Position numbers and translations under genes: made by a program. A stretch of 64,000 nucleotides of DNA from an uncultured Pelagibacteraceae bacterium (GTDB lineage Bacteria > Pseudomonadota > Alphaproteobacteria > Pelagibacterales > Pelagibacteraceae), in the NCBI GenBank assembly GCA_902579925.1, contig CACHIS010000001.1, positions 1-64,000 of the forward strand, written 5' to 3'. Within the stretch, counting starts at the first letter, position 1, and each line of letters opens with the position of its first letter. A model generated the notes under the pieces. That model searched no databases. It was not told the origin of the DNA and worked only from the letters and a program-made list of their open reading frames with translations. This document shows, in pieces, positions 53,889-64,000 of this stretch.

Positions 53889-53889
<1 letters not shown>
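52729..53889 (-). CDS. sucC: Succinyl-CoA synthetase beta subunit
   Basis: Nucleotide-binding subunit. The ATP-grasp domain covers about 1-240 ([41 protein letters not shown]), then [18 protein letters not shown] and [14 protein letters not shown]. 386 residues. It overlaps both mdh and sucD by one base each. Confidence 0.98.
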
Positions 53890-56352
<2,463 letters not shown>

Positions 56353-56394
56353 GAATAGGATCTTTTAGAGTAAAAAATCTTACGAGTCTATTGT

Positions 56395-57174
56395 TTAAAT
56401 ATTAGCTGTTGCTAACATTTTTTTTATTTCAGCAATTGCCTTTGCAGGATTTAATCCCTTTGGACACGCACTTGTGCAGTTAAGAATTGTATGACAACGA
56501 TATAATTTAAGTTCATCAGCTACCTTTTTAAGTCTTGTTTGCCTTTCCTCATCTCTACTATCTATTATCCATCTATATGCTTGTAATAAAACTGCTGGAC
56601 CTAAATATTTATCACCATTCCACCAATAACTTGGGCATGATGTAGAGCAACACGCACACATAATGCACTCATATGCTCCATCTAACTTCGCTCTATCTTC
56701 TTTAGATTGAAAAATTTCAGTAACTTCAGATTTTGAACTAGATTTTAACCAAGGTTCAATTGATTGGTATTGTTTGTACAATCCATCTAAATCTCCAATT
56801 AAGTCTTTTTTAACTTTTAAATGAGGTAATGGATAAATATCAATATCTCCATCTATATTTGCATGTGGAGTTGTACAAGCCAAACCGTTTTTTCCAGCCA
56901 TATTCATGGCACAAGAACCACAGACACCATGCGCACACGATCTTCTATAAGCGAGAGTAGGGTCGATTTCATTTTTAATTTTATTTAAAACGTCTAAGAC
57001 TTTAGATGGACAATTATCCATATCAACTTCGTAGGTATCAATTCTCGGATTTTCTCCTGAAGATGGATCCCATCTATATACATTTACTTTTTTTAAATTT
57101 TTTGAACCAGTTTTGTCTTTAAAATATTTACCTTTTTTTATTTGAGACTTTTCAGATAAACTGATTTGCACCAT
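56395..57174 (-). CDS. sdhB: Succinate dehydrogenase iron-sulfur subunit
   Basis: Carries electrons from FAD to quinone. [2Fe-2S] ligands in [16 protein letters not shown], [4Fe-4S] in [16 protein letters not shown], [3Fe-4S] in [17 protein letters not shown]. 259 residues. It overlaps the sdhA stop region by one base. Confidence 0.98.
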   Translation of the reverse strand: MVQISLSEKSQIKKGKYFKDKTGSKNLKKVNVYRWDPSSGENPRIDTYEVDMDNCPSKVLDVLNKIKNEIDPTLAYRRSCAHGVCGSCAMNMAGKNGLACTTPHANIDGDIDIYPLPHLKVKKDLIGDLDGLYKQYQSIEPWLKSSSKSEVTEIFQSKEDRAKLDGAYECIMCACCSTSCPSYWWNGDKYLGPAVLLQAYRWIIDSRDEERQTRLKKVADELKLYRCHTILNCTSACPKGLNPAKAIAEIKKMLATANI

Positions 57175-58949
57175 TAATAAACTCTTTCCTGAGGTGGAAA
57201 ATATTGTACTTCATTAGTTAGTGTAGATTTATGGACGTCTCTATAACTTATTTTACTATTCTTTCCTTCACACCAAGCTAGAGTATGTTGCATAAATTTA
57301 TCATCATCTCTTTTGGGATAATCTTCTCTAGCATGTGCACCTCTACTTTCTTTTCTATTATAGGCAGAGTCAACCGTTACAACAGCTTGTCTAATTAGAT
57401 TATCAAATTCTAAGGTCTCTACTAAATCAGTATTAAATATCAAAGATTTATCTTTAACACATATAGAGTTTAGACCATCAAATGTTTTTTTAATTTCATC
57501 AACACCCTCTTTAAGGGTCTTTTCTGTTCTAAATACAGCACATTTGGATTGCATAGTCTTTTGCATAGACAGTCTTAATTCAGCAGTGCCAACATTTCCT
57601 TCAGAATTTCTAATTTTGTCAAAACGATCTAAACATTTTTGTGTCTCAGACTCACTAATTTCTTCATGTGGCGTTCCAGGTTTAATTAATTCTGCAGCTC
57701 TTTTCGCAGCAGCTCTTCCAAAAACAACAAGATCTATTAAAGAGTTCGAACCTAATCTATTTGCTCCATGAACTGAAACACAGGCAGCCTCACCAATTGC
57801 CATTAATCCAGGGACTGTTTTCTCAGAACCATTTACAGTCAACACCTCTGCTTTATAATTGGTAGGTATACCACCCATATTATAATGAACAGTTGGTACA
57901 ACTGGTATTGGTTCCTTGGTAACATCAACATTAGCAAATAATCTTGCTGCGTCTGTTATGCCTGGTAATCTACTCTCTATAATTTCTTTATCTAGGTGGT
58001 TTAAATTTAAATGGACATGATCTTGATCTTTTCCAACACCTCTACCCTCATTAATTTCAATAGACATAGACCTACTAACAACATCTCGCGATGCTAAATC
58101 TTTAGCTTTAGGTGCGTATCTTTCCATGAACCTTTCACCTTTAGAATTAGTAAGATATCCACCTTCGCCTCTTGCTCCCTCTGTTATTAAAGTTCCATGC
58201 CCATAAATCCCTGTTGGATGAAATTGTACAAATTCCATATCTTGTAATGGTAAGCCTGCTCTTAAAACCATTGCATTTCCATCTCCTGTACAAGTATGTG
58301 CTGATGTTGCTGAATAATATACTTTTCCATATCCCCCAGTAGCTATAATAACAGTATGAGATCTAAATCTATGTATTGTTCCATCGTTTAAATTCCAAGC
58401 GATTAAACCTTTGCACTCGCCATCTTTCATTAAAAGATCTAGAGCAAAGTATTCAATAAAAAATTCAGTTCTGTGCTTCAAAGCTTGACCGTAGAGCGTA
58501 TGTAAGATCGCATGACCAGTCCTATCTGCTGCTGCACAAGTTCTCTGAACTATTCCATTTCCATAATTTTTTGTCATTCCTCCGAAAGGTCTCTGATAAA
58601 TTTTTCCATCTTCTGTTCTGCTAAAAGGAACACCATATTTTTCTAATTCAATTACAGCCTTAGGAGCTTCTTTACAAAGATACTCAATGCTGTCTTGATC
58701 ACCTAACCAGTCTGCACCTTTTACAGTATCGTACATGTGCCATCGCCAATCATCCTCACCCATGTTTCCAAGAGCGGCTGAGATTCCTCCTTGAGCTGCA
58801 GAGGTATGACTTCTCGTTGGAAATACTTTCGAAATACATGCAGTTTTTAATCCTGCTTCGCTTAAGCCAACTGCAGCTCTTAAACCTGAGCCTCCAGCAC
58901 CTAAAACAACTACATCGTATTCGTGATCAATTATTTTATATGAACTCAT
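57174..58949 (-). CDS. sdhA: Succinate dehydrogenase flavoprotein subunit
   Basis: Catalytic subunit oxidising succinate. FAD site [17 protein letters not shown], the covalent-FAD histidine in [41 protein letters not shown] at the active site, and [19 protein letters not shown]. 591 residues. Two bases separate it from sdhD. Confidence 0.98.
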   Translation of the reverse strand: MSSYKIIDHEYDVVVLGAGGSGLRAAVGLSEAGLKTACISKVFPTRSHTSAAQGGISAALGNMGEDDWRWHMYDTVKGADWLGDQDSIEYLCKEAPKAVIELEKYGVPFSRTEDGKIYQRPFGGMTKNYGNGIVQRTCAAADRTGHAILHTLYGQALKHRTEFFIEYFALDLLMKDGECKGLIAWNLNDGTIHRFRSHTVIIATGGYGKVYYSATSAHTCTGDGNAMVLRAGLPLQDMEFVQFHPTGIYGHGTLITEGARGEGGYLTNSKGERFMERYAPKAKDLASRDVVSRSMSIEINEGRGVGKDQDHVHLNLNHLDKEIIESRLPGITDAARLFANVDVTKEPIPVVPTVHYNMGGIPTNYKAEVLTVNGSEKTVPGLMAIGEAACVSVHGANRLGSNSLIDLVVFGRAAAKRAAELIKPGTPHEEISESETQKCLDRFDKIRNSEGNVGTAELRLSMQKTMQSKCAVFRTEKTLKEGVDEIKKTFDGLNSICVKDKSLIFNTDLVETLEFDNLIRQAVVTVDSAYNRKESRGAHAREDYPKRDDDKFMQHTLAWCEGKNSKISYRDVHKSTLTNEVQYFPPQERVY

Positions 58950-58951
58950 AT

Positions 58952-59269
58952 TTAAATTATCAATATAATTGTAATTAATGGAATTACTACAGCTGAAGCA
59001 TATAAAAGCTTATTTGCGACATTTTTGATTTTATCATTCTTGATATAATCCTCAAAAACCTCACTAATGCTTAAAGCTGAGAAAAAATAAGCATTAATAA
59101 TAAAGATACTAAATAAAAATTTGGAAAGTGGATTTGAAAAAAAAGCTATTAAATTTGTGCTATCTTGGTCATAAATCTTTATTAAATTTAAAATAAACCA
59201 TACCATCAACGGAATTAATAGAGCTCCACTTATTTTTAAAAAAATCCATTTTTTTGTTGCAGTTATCAT
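58952..59269 (-). CDS. sdhD: Succinate dehydrogenase membrane anchor subunit D
   Basis: Small membrane anchor with three hydrophobic segments in 105 residues. Sequence is poorly conserved, and the call relies on its length and on the sdhC-sdhD-sdhA-sdhB order, with one base between it and sdhC. In E. coli a histidine of SdhD ligates heme; none is seen here (the protein lacks His), so heme ligation may be different, or heme is held by SdhC alone. Confidence 0.82.
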   Translation of the reverse strand: MITATKKWIFLKISGALLIPLMVWFILNLIKIYDQDSTNLIAFFSNPLSKFLFSIFIINAYFFSALSISEVFEDYIKNDKIKNVANKLLYASAVVIPLITIILII

Positions 59270-59270
59270 A

Positions 59271-59654
59271 TTAAATAAAACTTTTTCCTATTATAAAAAA
59301 AATTATAGTTAAAATTACCGAACCAAAAATTACTATTAAACCAGATATCTTGGTTGTCCTAAGTTCAAATCCATAGCCAAGATCCATGAATAAATGTCTA
59401 ATTTCACTAAGAATTTGAAATGAAAAAGACCATGTAATTCCTAAAATAATAAATTTTCCAAATGTTGAACTTAATAATAAATTAATACCTTCATATTTAC
59501 TTTCATTAAGAAATATTAAAGAAATCCATAAACAAATTAAAGTAATTGCAATAATGTTTATTATGCCTGTTATCCTGTGCGAGATAGAAACAAGAGATGA
59601 AATTTGCCATCTATATATTTGAATATGTGGTGATAAAGGAGATTTATTTTCCAT
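59271..59654 (-). CDS. sdhC: Succinate dehydrogenase cytochrome b subunit C
   Basis: Membrane anchor with three helices, 127 residues. The SdhC signatures PLSPHIQIYRWQISSLVSISHR and EIRHLFMDLGYGFE are present; the histidine of the second is the usual heme ligand. It starts inside the last 11 bases of asd, which would couple amino-acid and TCA gene translation. Confidence 0.93.
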   Translation of the reverse strand: MENKSPLSPHIQIYRWQISSLVSISHRITGIINIIAITLICLWISLIFLNESKYEGINLLLSSTFGKFIILGITWSFSFQILSEIRHLFMDLGYGFELRTTKISGLIVIFGSVILTIIFFIIGKSFI

Positions 59655-60651
59655 AAAAACTATTGTTAATTAATGTTTCAGCTATTTCAACTGCATTCAA
59701 AGCTGCACCTCTTAAAAGGTTATCTGAAACAACCCATAAATTTAATCCATTCTCTATGGTTTTGTCTTTTCTAATTCTTGATATAAATGTTTCATTTCTT
59801 CCTTCTGCTTCAAGTGGAGTTATGTATCCACCATCAACTCTTTCATCGATAACTTTACAACCCTCAAAATTATTTAGAGCGTCCCTTACTTTTTCTAACG
59901 AAAATGATTTTTCAAATTGTAGATTGACTGCCTCTGAGTGGGAAACAGATATTGGTAATCTTACACATGTTGCTGTAAGGTCAATTCCATCACTTAAAAT
60001 TTTTTTAGTTTCGTTCCTCATCTTCAATTCCTCTTTTGTGTAACCATCCTCTGAAAAAACATCAATATGAGGGATAGCATTGAAAGCTATTTGCTTTGTA
60101 AAATTTTGGGATTTAATATTTTTACCGTCTAAGACTAGTTGAGTTTGCTCAAATAATTCATCCATTGGCGCTTTACCAGCTCCTGAAACCGATTGATATG
60201 TAGAAACCACTATTCTTTTAATTACAAAAAGATCATGTAGTGGTTTTAAAGCAATAACTAACTGTGCTGTTGAACAATTTGGATTTGCAATTATATTTTT
60301 TTTAATATTATTTAAATCATCTGAATTAACTTGAGGGACCACCAAAGGAACATCTGGGTCCATTCTAAAAAAGCTCGAGTTATCAATTACCAAACAGTAC
60401 TTTGCCGCTTTTTCTGCAAATTTTTCAGAAATTTTTCCTCCAGCTGCAAAAAAAGCGATCTTCACTTTTGAAAAATCAAAATTTTCTAAATTGTAAACCT
60501 CAATTTCTTTTCCTTGAAATTTAATTTTTTTTCCTGCACTTTTTGGTGATGCAACCAAATAAAGATTTTCGATAGAAATTTTCTTCTTTTCAAGAACTTC
60601 TAAAGTTTTTCTCCCAACATTTCCTGTTGCTCCTACTATTGCAATATTCAT
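59644..60651 (-). CDS. asd: Aspartate-semialdehyde dehydrogenase
   Basis: Makes aspartate semialdehyde for lysine, threonine, methionine and diaminopimelate. NADP site VGATGNVGRKTLEVL, catalytic Cys126 in NPNCSTAQLVIAL, STYQSVSGAGKAPMDEL, and RLPISVSHSEAVNLQF. 335 residues. It lies between dmdA and sdhC with small gaps; there is no leader long enough for regulation of its own. Confidence 0.97.
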   Translation of the reverse strand: MNIAIVGATGNVGRKTLEVLEKKKISIENLYLVASPKSAGKKIKFQGKEIEVYNLENFDFSKVKIAFFAAGGKISEKFAEKAAKYCLVIDNSSFFRMDPDVPLVVPQVNSDDLNNIKKNIIANPNCSTAQLVIALKPLHDLFVIKRIVVSTYQSVSGAGKAPMDELFEQTQLVLDGKNIKSQNFTKQIAFNAIPHIDVFSEDGYTKEELKMRNETKKILSDGIDLTATCVRLPISVSHSEAVNLQFEKSFSLEKVRDALNNFEGCKVIDERVDGGYITPLEAEGRNETFISRIRKDKTIENGLNLWVVSDNLLRGAALNAVEIAETLINNSFYGK

Positions 60652-60666
60652 GGTGTAACTTTTATA

Positions 60667-61776
60667 CTAAATGAAAGGTAAATCGCAAATTTTTCCAACA
60701 AATATTTTTTCAGCAATATCTATCTTAAATTGAGTTTTGGTGTCCCAATAAGGTTTATTAATCATAGCAATACCAATAACTTTTTTGAAAGTTGGAGAAT
60801 ATGCTGCGGATCTTACATATCCCACGATATTATTTTCATCATCTAGTAATGTCTTTTCGCAATACATGTCAATTTTATCATGATCAATTTTAACTCCCAT
60901 TAATTTTCTTTCAATTCCTTGTTGTTGAATTTTTTTCAATTTTTCTTTTCCAATAAAATCAACATTGCTATCCAAATTTATAAACCTATTAAAATTTGCC
61001 TCAAAAGGATTGTCTCTATTATCAAAGTCATTTCCATAAGATAAAAGCGCAGACTCTATTCTCTCAATTAAATTTGGACATCCAGCTCTTACGTTGAATT
61101 CTTTTCCTAATTCAAATAAATAATCATACAAATCTTGACCAGCTAAATTATCTTCAACGTAAATTTCAAAGCCACTTTGTTTCGACCACCCAGACCGGGC
61201 AACAAAATATTTTTTACCTTTAAATTCCATATATTGAAAATTAAAAAATTTTAACTCTCTAATTTTGTCACCAAATAATTTTGCCATTAGATCATCTGAC
61301 AAAGGTCCTTGAACTGCAAGAATATTTACATTTGGTTCACTAATTTCAACTTCAAGATTTTTTCCAGCTGCAAGTCCTTTTGCAAAAAAAATAACATCTG
61401 AATCTGCAATAGATAACCACCATTTATCGTCCGCTAATTTATTTATAATTGGGTCATTTACTAAAAGACCTTTATGATCTACCAAGGGTGCGTAATAACA
61501 TTTACCTACTTTTGAATTTGACAAATCTCTACATGTCATCAATTGAACTAGCTTAGCAGAGTCTTTGCCAGAAATTTCAACTTGTCTTTCTGCTGCAACA
61601 TCCCATACTTGAACAAATTTTTTTAAATGGTGGTAGTCAGATTCTAAAGACTTGAAAGAAGCAGGCAATAACATGTGGTTATACACTGTATAGCTACTTA
61701 CTCCATGAGCCTCAATTCTATCTGTATAAGGCGTACTTCTTAATCTTCTTGATTTAACTATAGGAAAACTTCTCAT
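60667..61776 (-). CDS. dmdA: DMSP demethylase DmdA (aminomethyltransferase fold)
   Basis: Demethylates dimethylsulfoniopropionate, giving methylmercaptopropionate and 5-methyl-tetrahydrofolate. It is a GcvT-fold protein of 369 residues, the length I recall for Pelagibacter DmdA. The N-terminus [30 protein letters not shown] is split here as [16 protein letters not shown] and [10 protein letters not shown] and differs from glycine-cleavage GcvT, which has a LHVALGA/MVPFAGY start; [18 protein letters not shown] is the family's folate-side block. It overlaps the alpha/beta hydrolase by 4 bases and shares an operon with a CoA ligase, supporting the call. Confidence 0.87.
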   Translation of the reverse strand: MRSFPIVKSRRLRSTPYTDRIEAHGVSSYTVYNHMLLPASFKSLESDYHHLKKFVQVWDVAAERQVEISGKDSAKLVQLMTCRDLSNSKVGKCYYAPLVDHKGLLVNDPIINKLADDKWWLSIADSDVIFFAKGLAAGKNLEVEISEPNVNILAVQGPLSDDLMAKLFGDKIRELKFFNFQYMEFKGKKYFVARSGWSKQSGFEIYVEDNLAGQDLYDYLFELGKEFNVRAGCPNLIERIESALLSYGNDFDNRDNPFEANFNRFINLDSNVDFIGKEKLKKIQQQGIERKLMGVKIDHDKIDMYCEKTLLDDENNIVGYVRSAAYSPTFKKVIGIAMINKPYWDTKTQFKIDIAEKIFVGKICDLPFI

Positions 61777-62549
61777 TTTTTTATAAATTCTAAGATCTTT
61801 TCTCTCATTTCAAAAGCTTTTTCAATCATAATCATATGTCCAGATCCATGAATCACGTGAGTGCACGAGTCTTTGACTGAGTTTGCAAATTTCTTTGCAT
61901 GTTCCAAATTAACCATCTTATCTAATTCACCCAATATAAACATCGTTGGGCAATGAATAGTCTTTGCTGCCGCTGTCCCGTTGATGTAATTATTACAAGC
62001 ATTTAAATCGATTGCTAAAATTTCACTTATATCTCTTGGTGATTTGATTATTTTTTCAACTGGATTTCCTCCAATAAATTTTTTCGAACCCTCATAACCC
62101 CACTTCATCATTAATTTGACAGCGTCAGAGTCACCATTTTGTGCTAGTTTTATCAAATCAGGATGAACAGGCATTTTATTCGAACCTCCGACAAAAACTG
62201 CTTTATCTAATTTGTCTTTATATCTGTAAACATATTCTAATATTTCAAGACACCCTTGTGAGTGACCAACTAAAATTAAATTTTTTAATTTTAGCTCATT
62301 AAATACCTCTTCTAACCAATCAGCAATTTTTTCGATACTTTCTAGACAGGGTCCATCTGAGATACCATGCCCAGGTAAATCTATAGAGAGGACGTTGAAG
62401 TTTTTATTTGAAAAAAATTGCTCAGTAAGAGACCATACGATGTGGGAAAGACCACTTCCATGAAGAAAAACTATCGTTTTTTTTGAGTCATCTATGCCTT
62501 GACCCGAGTCAGATGCATGAATTTTCTTATTATTAATTTCGAATATCAA
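61773..62549 (-). CDS. Alpha/beta hydrolase of unknown substrate in the DMSP operon
   Basis: Soluble 258-residue hydrolase. The oxyanion HGSGL segment, nucleophile elbow GHSQG with Ser97, acid ILGELDKMV and base SGHMIMIE form a complete triad, and a helical cap covers about residues 125-185. It does not match a named enzyme I recognise. It lies between dmdB and dmdA (8-base gap and 4-base overlap), so thioester or ester hydrolysis of a DMSP-related compound, or of something the ligase handles, is possible but unproven. Confidence 0.83.
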   Translation of the reverse strand: MIFEINNKKIHASDSGQGIDDSKKTIVFLHGSGLSHIVWSLTEQFFSNKNFNVLSIDLPGHGISDGPCLESIEKIADWLEEVFNELKLKNLILVGHSQGCLEILEYVYRYKDKLDKAVFVGGSNKMPVHPDLIKLAQNGDSDAVKLMMKWGYEGSKKFIGGNPVEKIIKSPRDISEILAIDLNACNNYINGTAAAKTIHCPTMFILGELDKMVNLEHAKKFANSVKDSCTHVIHGSGHMIMIEKAFEMREKILEFIKK

Positions 62550-62557
62550 TTATTGAC

Positions 62558-64000
62558 CTAAAATTTTTTTCTTAATTCAAACTTTTGAATTTTCCCTGTT
62601 GATGTTTTTGGTAACTCACAAAAAATAACTTGTTTTGGTACCTTAAATCCAGCAAGAGTTTCCTTACAAAAACTTATCAATTCTTTTTCGGTTACAGGCT
62701 TATCTTTTGTCATTTCAATAAATGCACATGGTACTTCTCCCCATTTTTCATCTGGTTTTGCAACTACAGCAGCTATAGATACAGATGGGTGTTTTGCCAA
62801 AGTATTCTCTATTTCAATAGAAGATATATTTTCACCACCAGAAATTATTATATCTTTCGATCTATCCTGAATTTTAACGTACCCATCGGGGTGCATTACA
62901 GCTAAATCACCAGAATGAAACCAACCACCATGCATGGCTTTATTAGTTGCATCTTTATCTTTGAAATAACCTTTCATAACTACATTTCCTTTAATCATAA
63001 TTTCTCCAATTGTCTTCCCATCTTTGGGTACTTCCTTCATTGTTTCAGGATTCATAACAGTGATTCCTTCGGTATTTGGATACCTAACTCCTTGTCTGGC
63101 TTTAATCTCGTTTTGTTTTTCCTCGTCAAAGTTATTCCAAGCATCATTCCATGCGCATTGAGTTACATGCCCATAAGTTTCTGTTAAACCATAAACATGC
63201 ATAACCTCGAATCCAAGTTCATTCATTTTTTTAAAGATTACACTTGGTGGTGGTGCTCCTGCAGTAAGCACATAAACTTTATGTTTTAACTTTTTTTTAT
63301 CAGACTCTGGTGCTCCCGCAATCATGTTTAAAACTATTGGCGCTCCACCAAAATGAGTTATGTTATGCTCATCGATCAAGTCAAAGATTTTCTTTACGTC
63401 AATATTTCTTAAACAAATAGTTCTTCCGTTCAACATAGGAACAGTCCAAGGATAACCCCATCCATTACAGTGAAACATTGGCACAATAGTTAAGAAATTA
63501 AGTCTATTAGGCATATTCCAAGCTACTGCACTTCCAGTTGACATTAAATATGAGCCTCTATGATGGTAGACAACACCTTTTGGATTGCCAGTTGTACCTG
63601 AGGTATAACTGAGAGAGATTGCTTGCCATTCATCCTCTGGCATTTTCCAATCATAGTTTTCGTCACCTGTATTTAAAAAACTTTCATACTCCAATTCGCC
63701 TATTTTTTCACATTTTGATTGATCTGCATGTTCATCATTAATATCAATAATTGTGATTTTTCTTTTTAAGATGCCAAGAGCCTTTTTCACCTCAATATGT
63801 AGCTGCCGATCTACTACTAAAACTTTAGCTTCGCTATGATCTAAAATATAAGCTATTGTTTTGGCATCCAATCTTATGTTGATTGTGTTCAGCACTGCAC
63901 CAGTCATTGGTACAGAATAATGACCCTCAAAGATTTCTGGGGTGTTAAATGCCAAAAATGATACTGTATCTCCTTTTCCGATACCAATCTTGCTTAAGGC
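62558..64000 (-). CDS. dmdB: Acyl-CoA synthetase, probable methylmercaptopropionate-CoA ligase DmdB (5' end cut off)
   Basis: Adenylate-forming ligase that activates 3-methylmercaptopropionate with CoA, the step after DmdA. The P-loop SLSYTSGTTGNPKGVVYHHRG, the HVYGLTETYGHV core, GWFHSGDLAVMHPDGYVKIQDR and the C-terminal lysine in KTSTGKIQKFELR are intact. The reading frame stays open to the edge (KIGIGKGDTVSFLAFNTPE), so the true start lies outside; the internal TTG at 63955 is not a start. About 480 of an expected 540 residues are visible. Other medium-chain acids could be the substrate. Confidence 0.86.
   Translation of the reverse strand, partial: ALSKIGIGKGDTVSFLAFNTPEIFEGHYSVPMTGAVLNTINIRLDAKTIAYILDHSEAKVLVVDRQLHIEVKKALGILKRKITIIDINDEHADQSKCEKIGELEYESFLNTGDENYDWKMPEDEWQAISLSYTSGTTGNPKGVVYHHRGSYLMSTGSAVAWNMPNRLNFLTIVPMFHCNGWGYPWTVPMLNGRTICLRNIDVKKIFDLIDEHNITHFGGAPIVLNMIAGAPESDKKKLKHKVYVLTAGAPPPSVIFKKMNELGFEVMHVYGLTETYGHVTQCAWNDAWNNFDEEKQNEIKARQGVRYPNTEGITVMNPETMKEVPKDGKTIGEIMIKGNVVMKGYFKDKDATNKAMHGGWFHSGDLAVMHPDGYVKIQDRSKDIIISGGENISSIEIENTLAKHPSVSIAAVVAKPDEKWGEVPCAFIEMTKDKPVTEKELISFCKETLAGFKVPKQVIFCELPKTSTGKIQKFELRKKF

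Noticed and set aside
60667-61776. Glycine-cleavage T protein (GcvT)
   Set aside because: Start and core blocks follow the DmdA type, and the neighbouring gene is a CoA ligase rather than gcvH/gcvP.
62630-62905. Cysteine/aromatic-rich open frame opposite dmdB
   Set aside because: Composition comes from the complementary strand of a conserved ligase; no start signal.

Overview
The window looks like a piece of a SAR11-clade (Candidatus Pelagibacter-like) marine alphaproteobacterial chromosome. The sequence is very A+T-rich (about 70% by eye, not computed). Genes are packed almost end to end, with many 1-23 base overlaps and no gap over about 200 bases. The gene content fits: a DmdA-type DMSP demethylase next to its CoA ligase, a class I lysyl-tRNA synthetase, a SAM-II riboswitch in front of metX, ChvG/ChvI beside ahcY, and RegA. 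I see no phage, insertion sequence, CRISPR array, rRNA or tRNA gene. Most of the window is core metabolism.

Layout. 1-5.3 kb: msrA, a thiosulfate/mercaptopyruvate sulfurtransferase and a two-gene RND efflux pair whose adaptor is unusually short. 5.3-15.5 kb: mostly minus-strand genes for cell-wall upkeep (transglycosylase-like lipoprotein, VanZ-like protein, MurU/AmgK recycling pair), tsaE, ahcY, chvGI and polA, with gpmA on the plus strand. 15.5-21 kb: bioY, regA, then a four-gene polyamine operon (fold-III decarboxylase, deoxyhypusine-synthase homologue, N-carbamoylputrescine amidase, agmatine deiminase). 21-24.5 kb: queuosine-precursor-type transporter, rpmB, pyrD, lysK. 24.5-28.1 kb: trkH, an AmpG-like transporter and an NlpC/P60 hydrolase. 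28.1-32.8 kb: tyrA-hisC, divergent from the SAM-II-controlled metX-metW-gloB. 32.8-39.3 kb: rplU-rpmA-obg-proB-proA-nadD-rsfS-ctpA-rppH.

From 64 kb back to 39.3 kb, 21 minus-strand genes form one co-oriented block: dmdB, an alpha/beta hydrolase, dmdA, asd, sdhCDAB, mmsA, mdh, sucCDAB, lpd, priA, then atpHAGDC. It links DMSP and branched-chain/propionate carbon entry with half of the TCA cycle and the F1 part of ATP synthase.

Most worth a second look: (1) metX is split by one extra G in a G8 run exactly at its nucleophile motif; (2) the RND adaptor lacks the alpha-hairpin; (3) the polyamine operon has agmatine-using enzymes but no classical arginine decarboxylase, plus a bacterial deoxyhypusine-synthase homologue; (4) an unexplained hydrolase sits inside the DMSP operon. 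I found no clear new defence or mobile system. Functions are assigned from motifs and family memory, not from searches.
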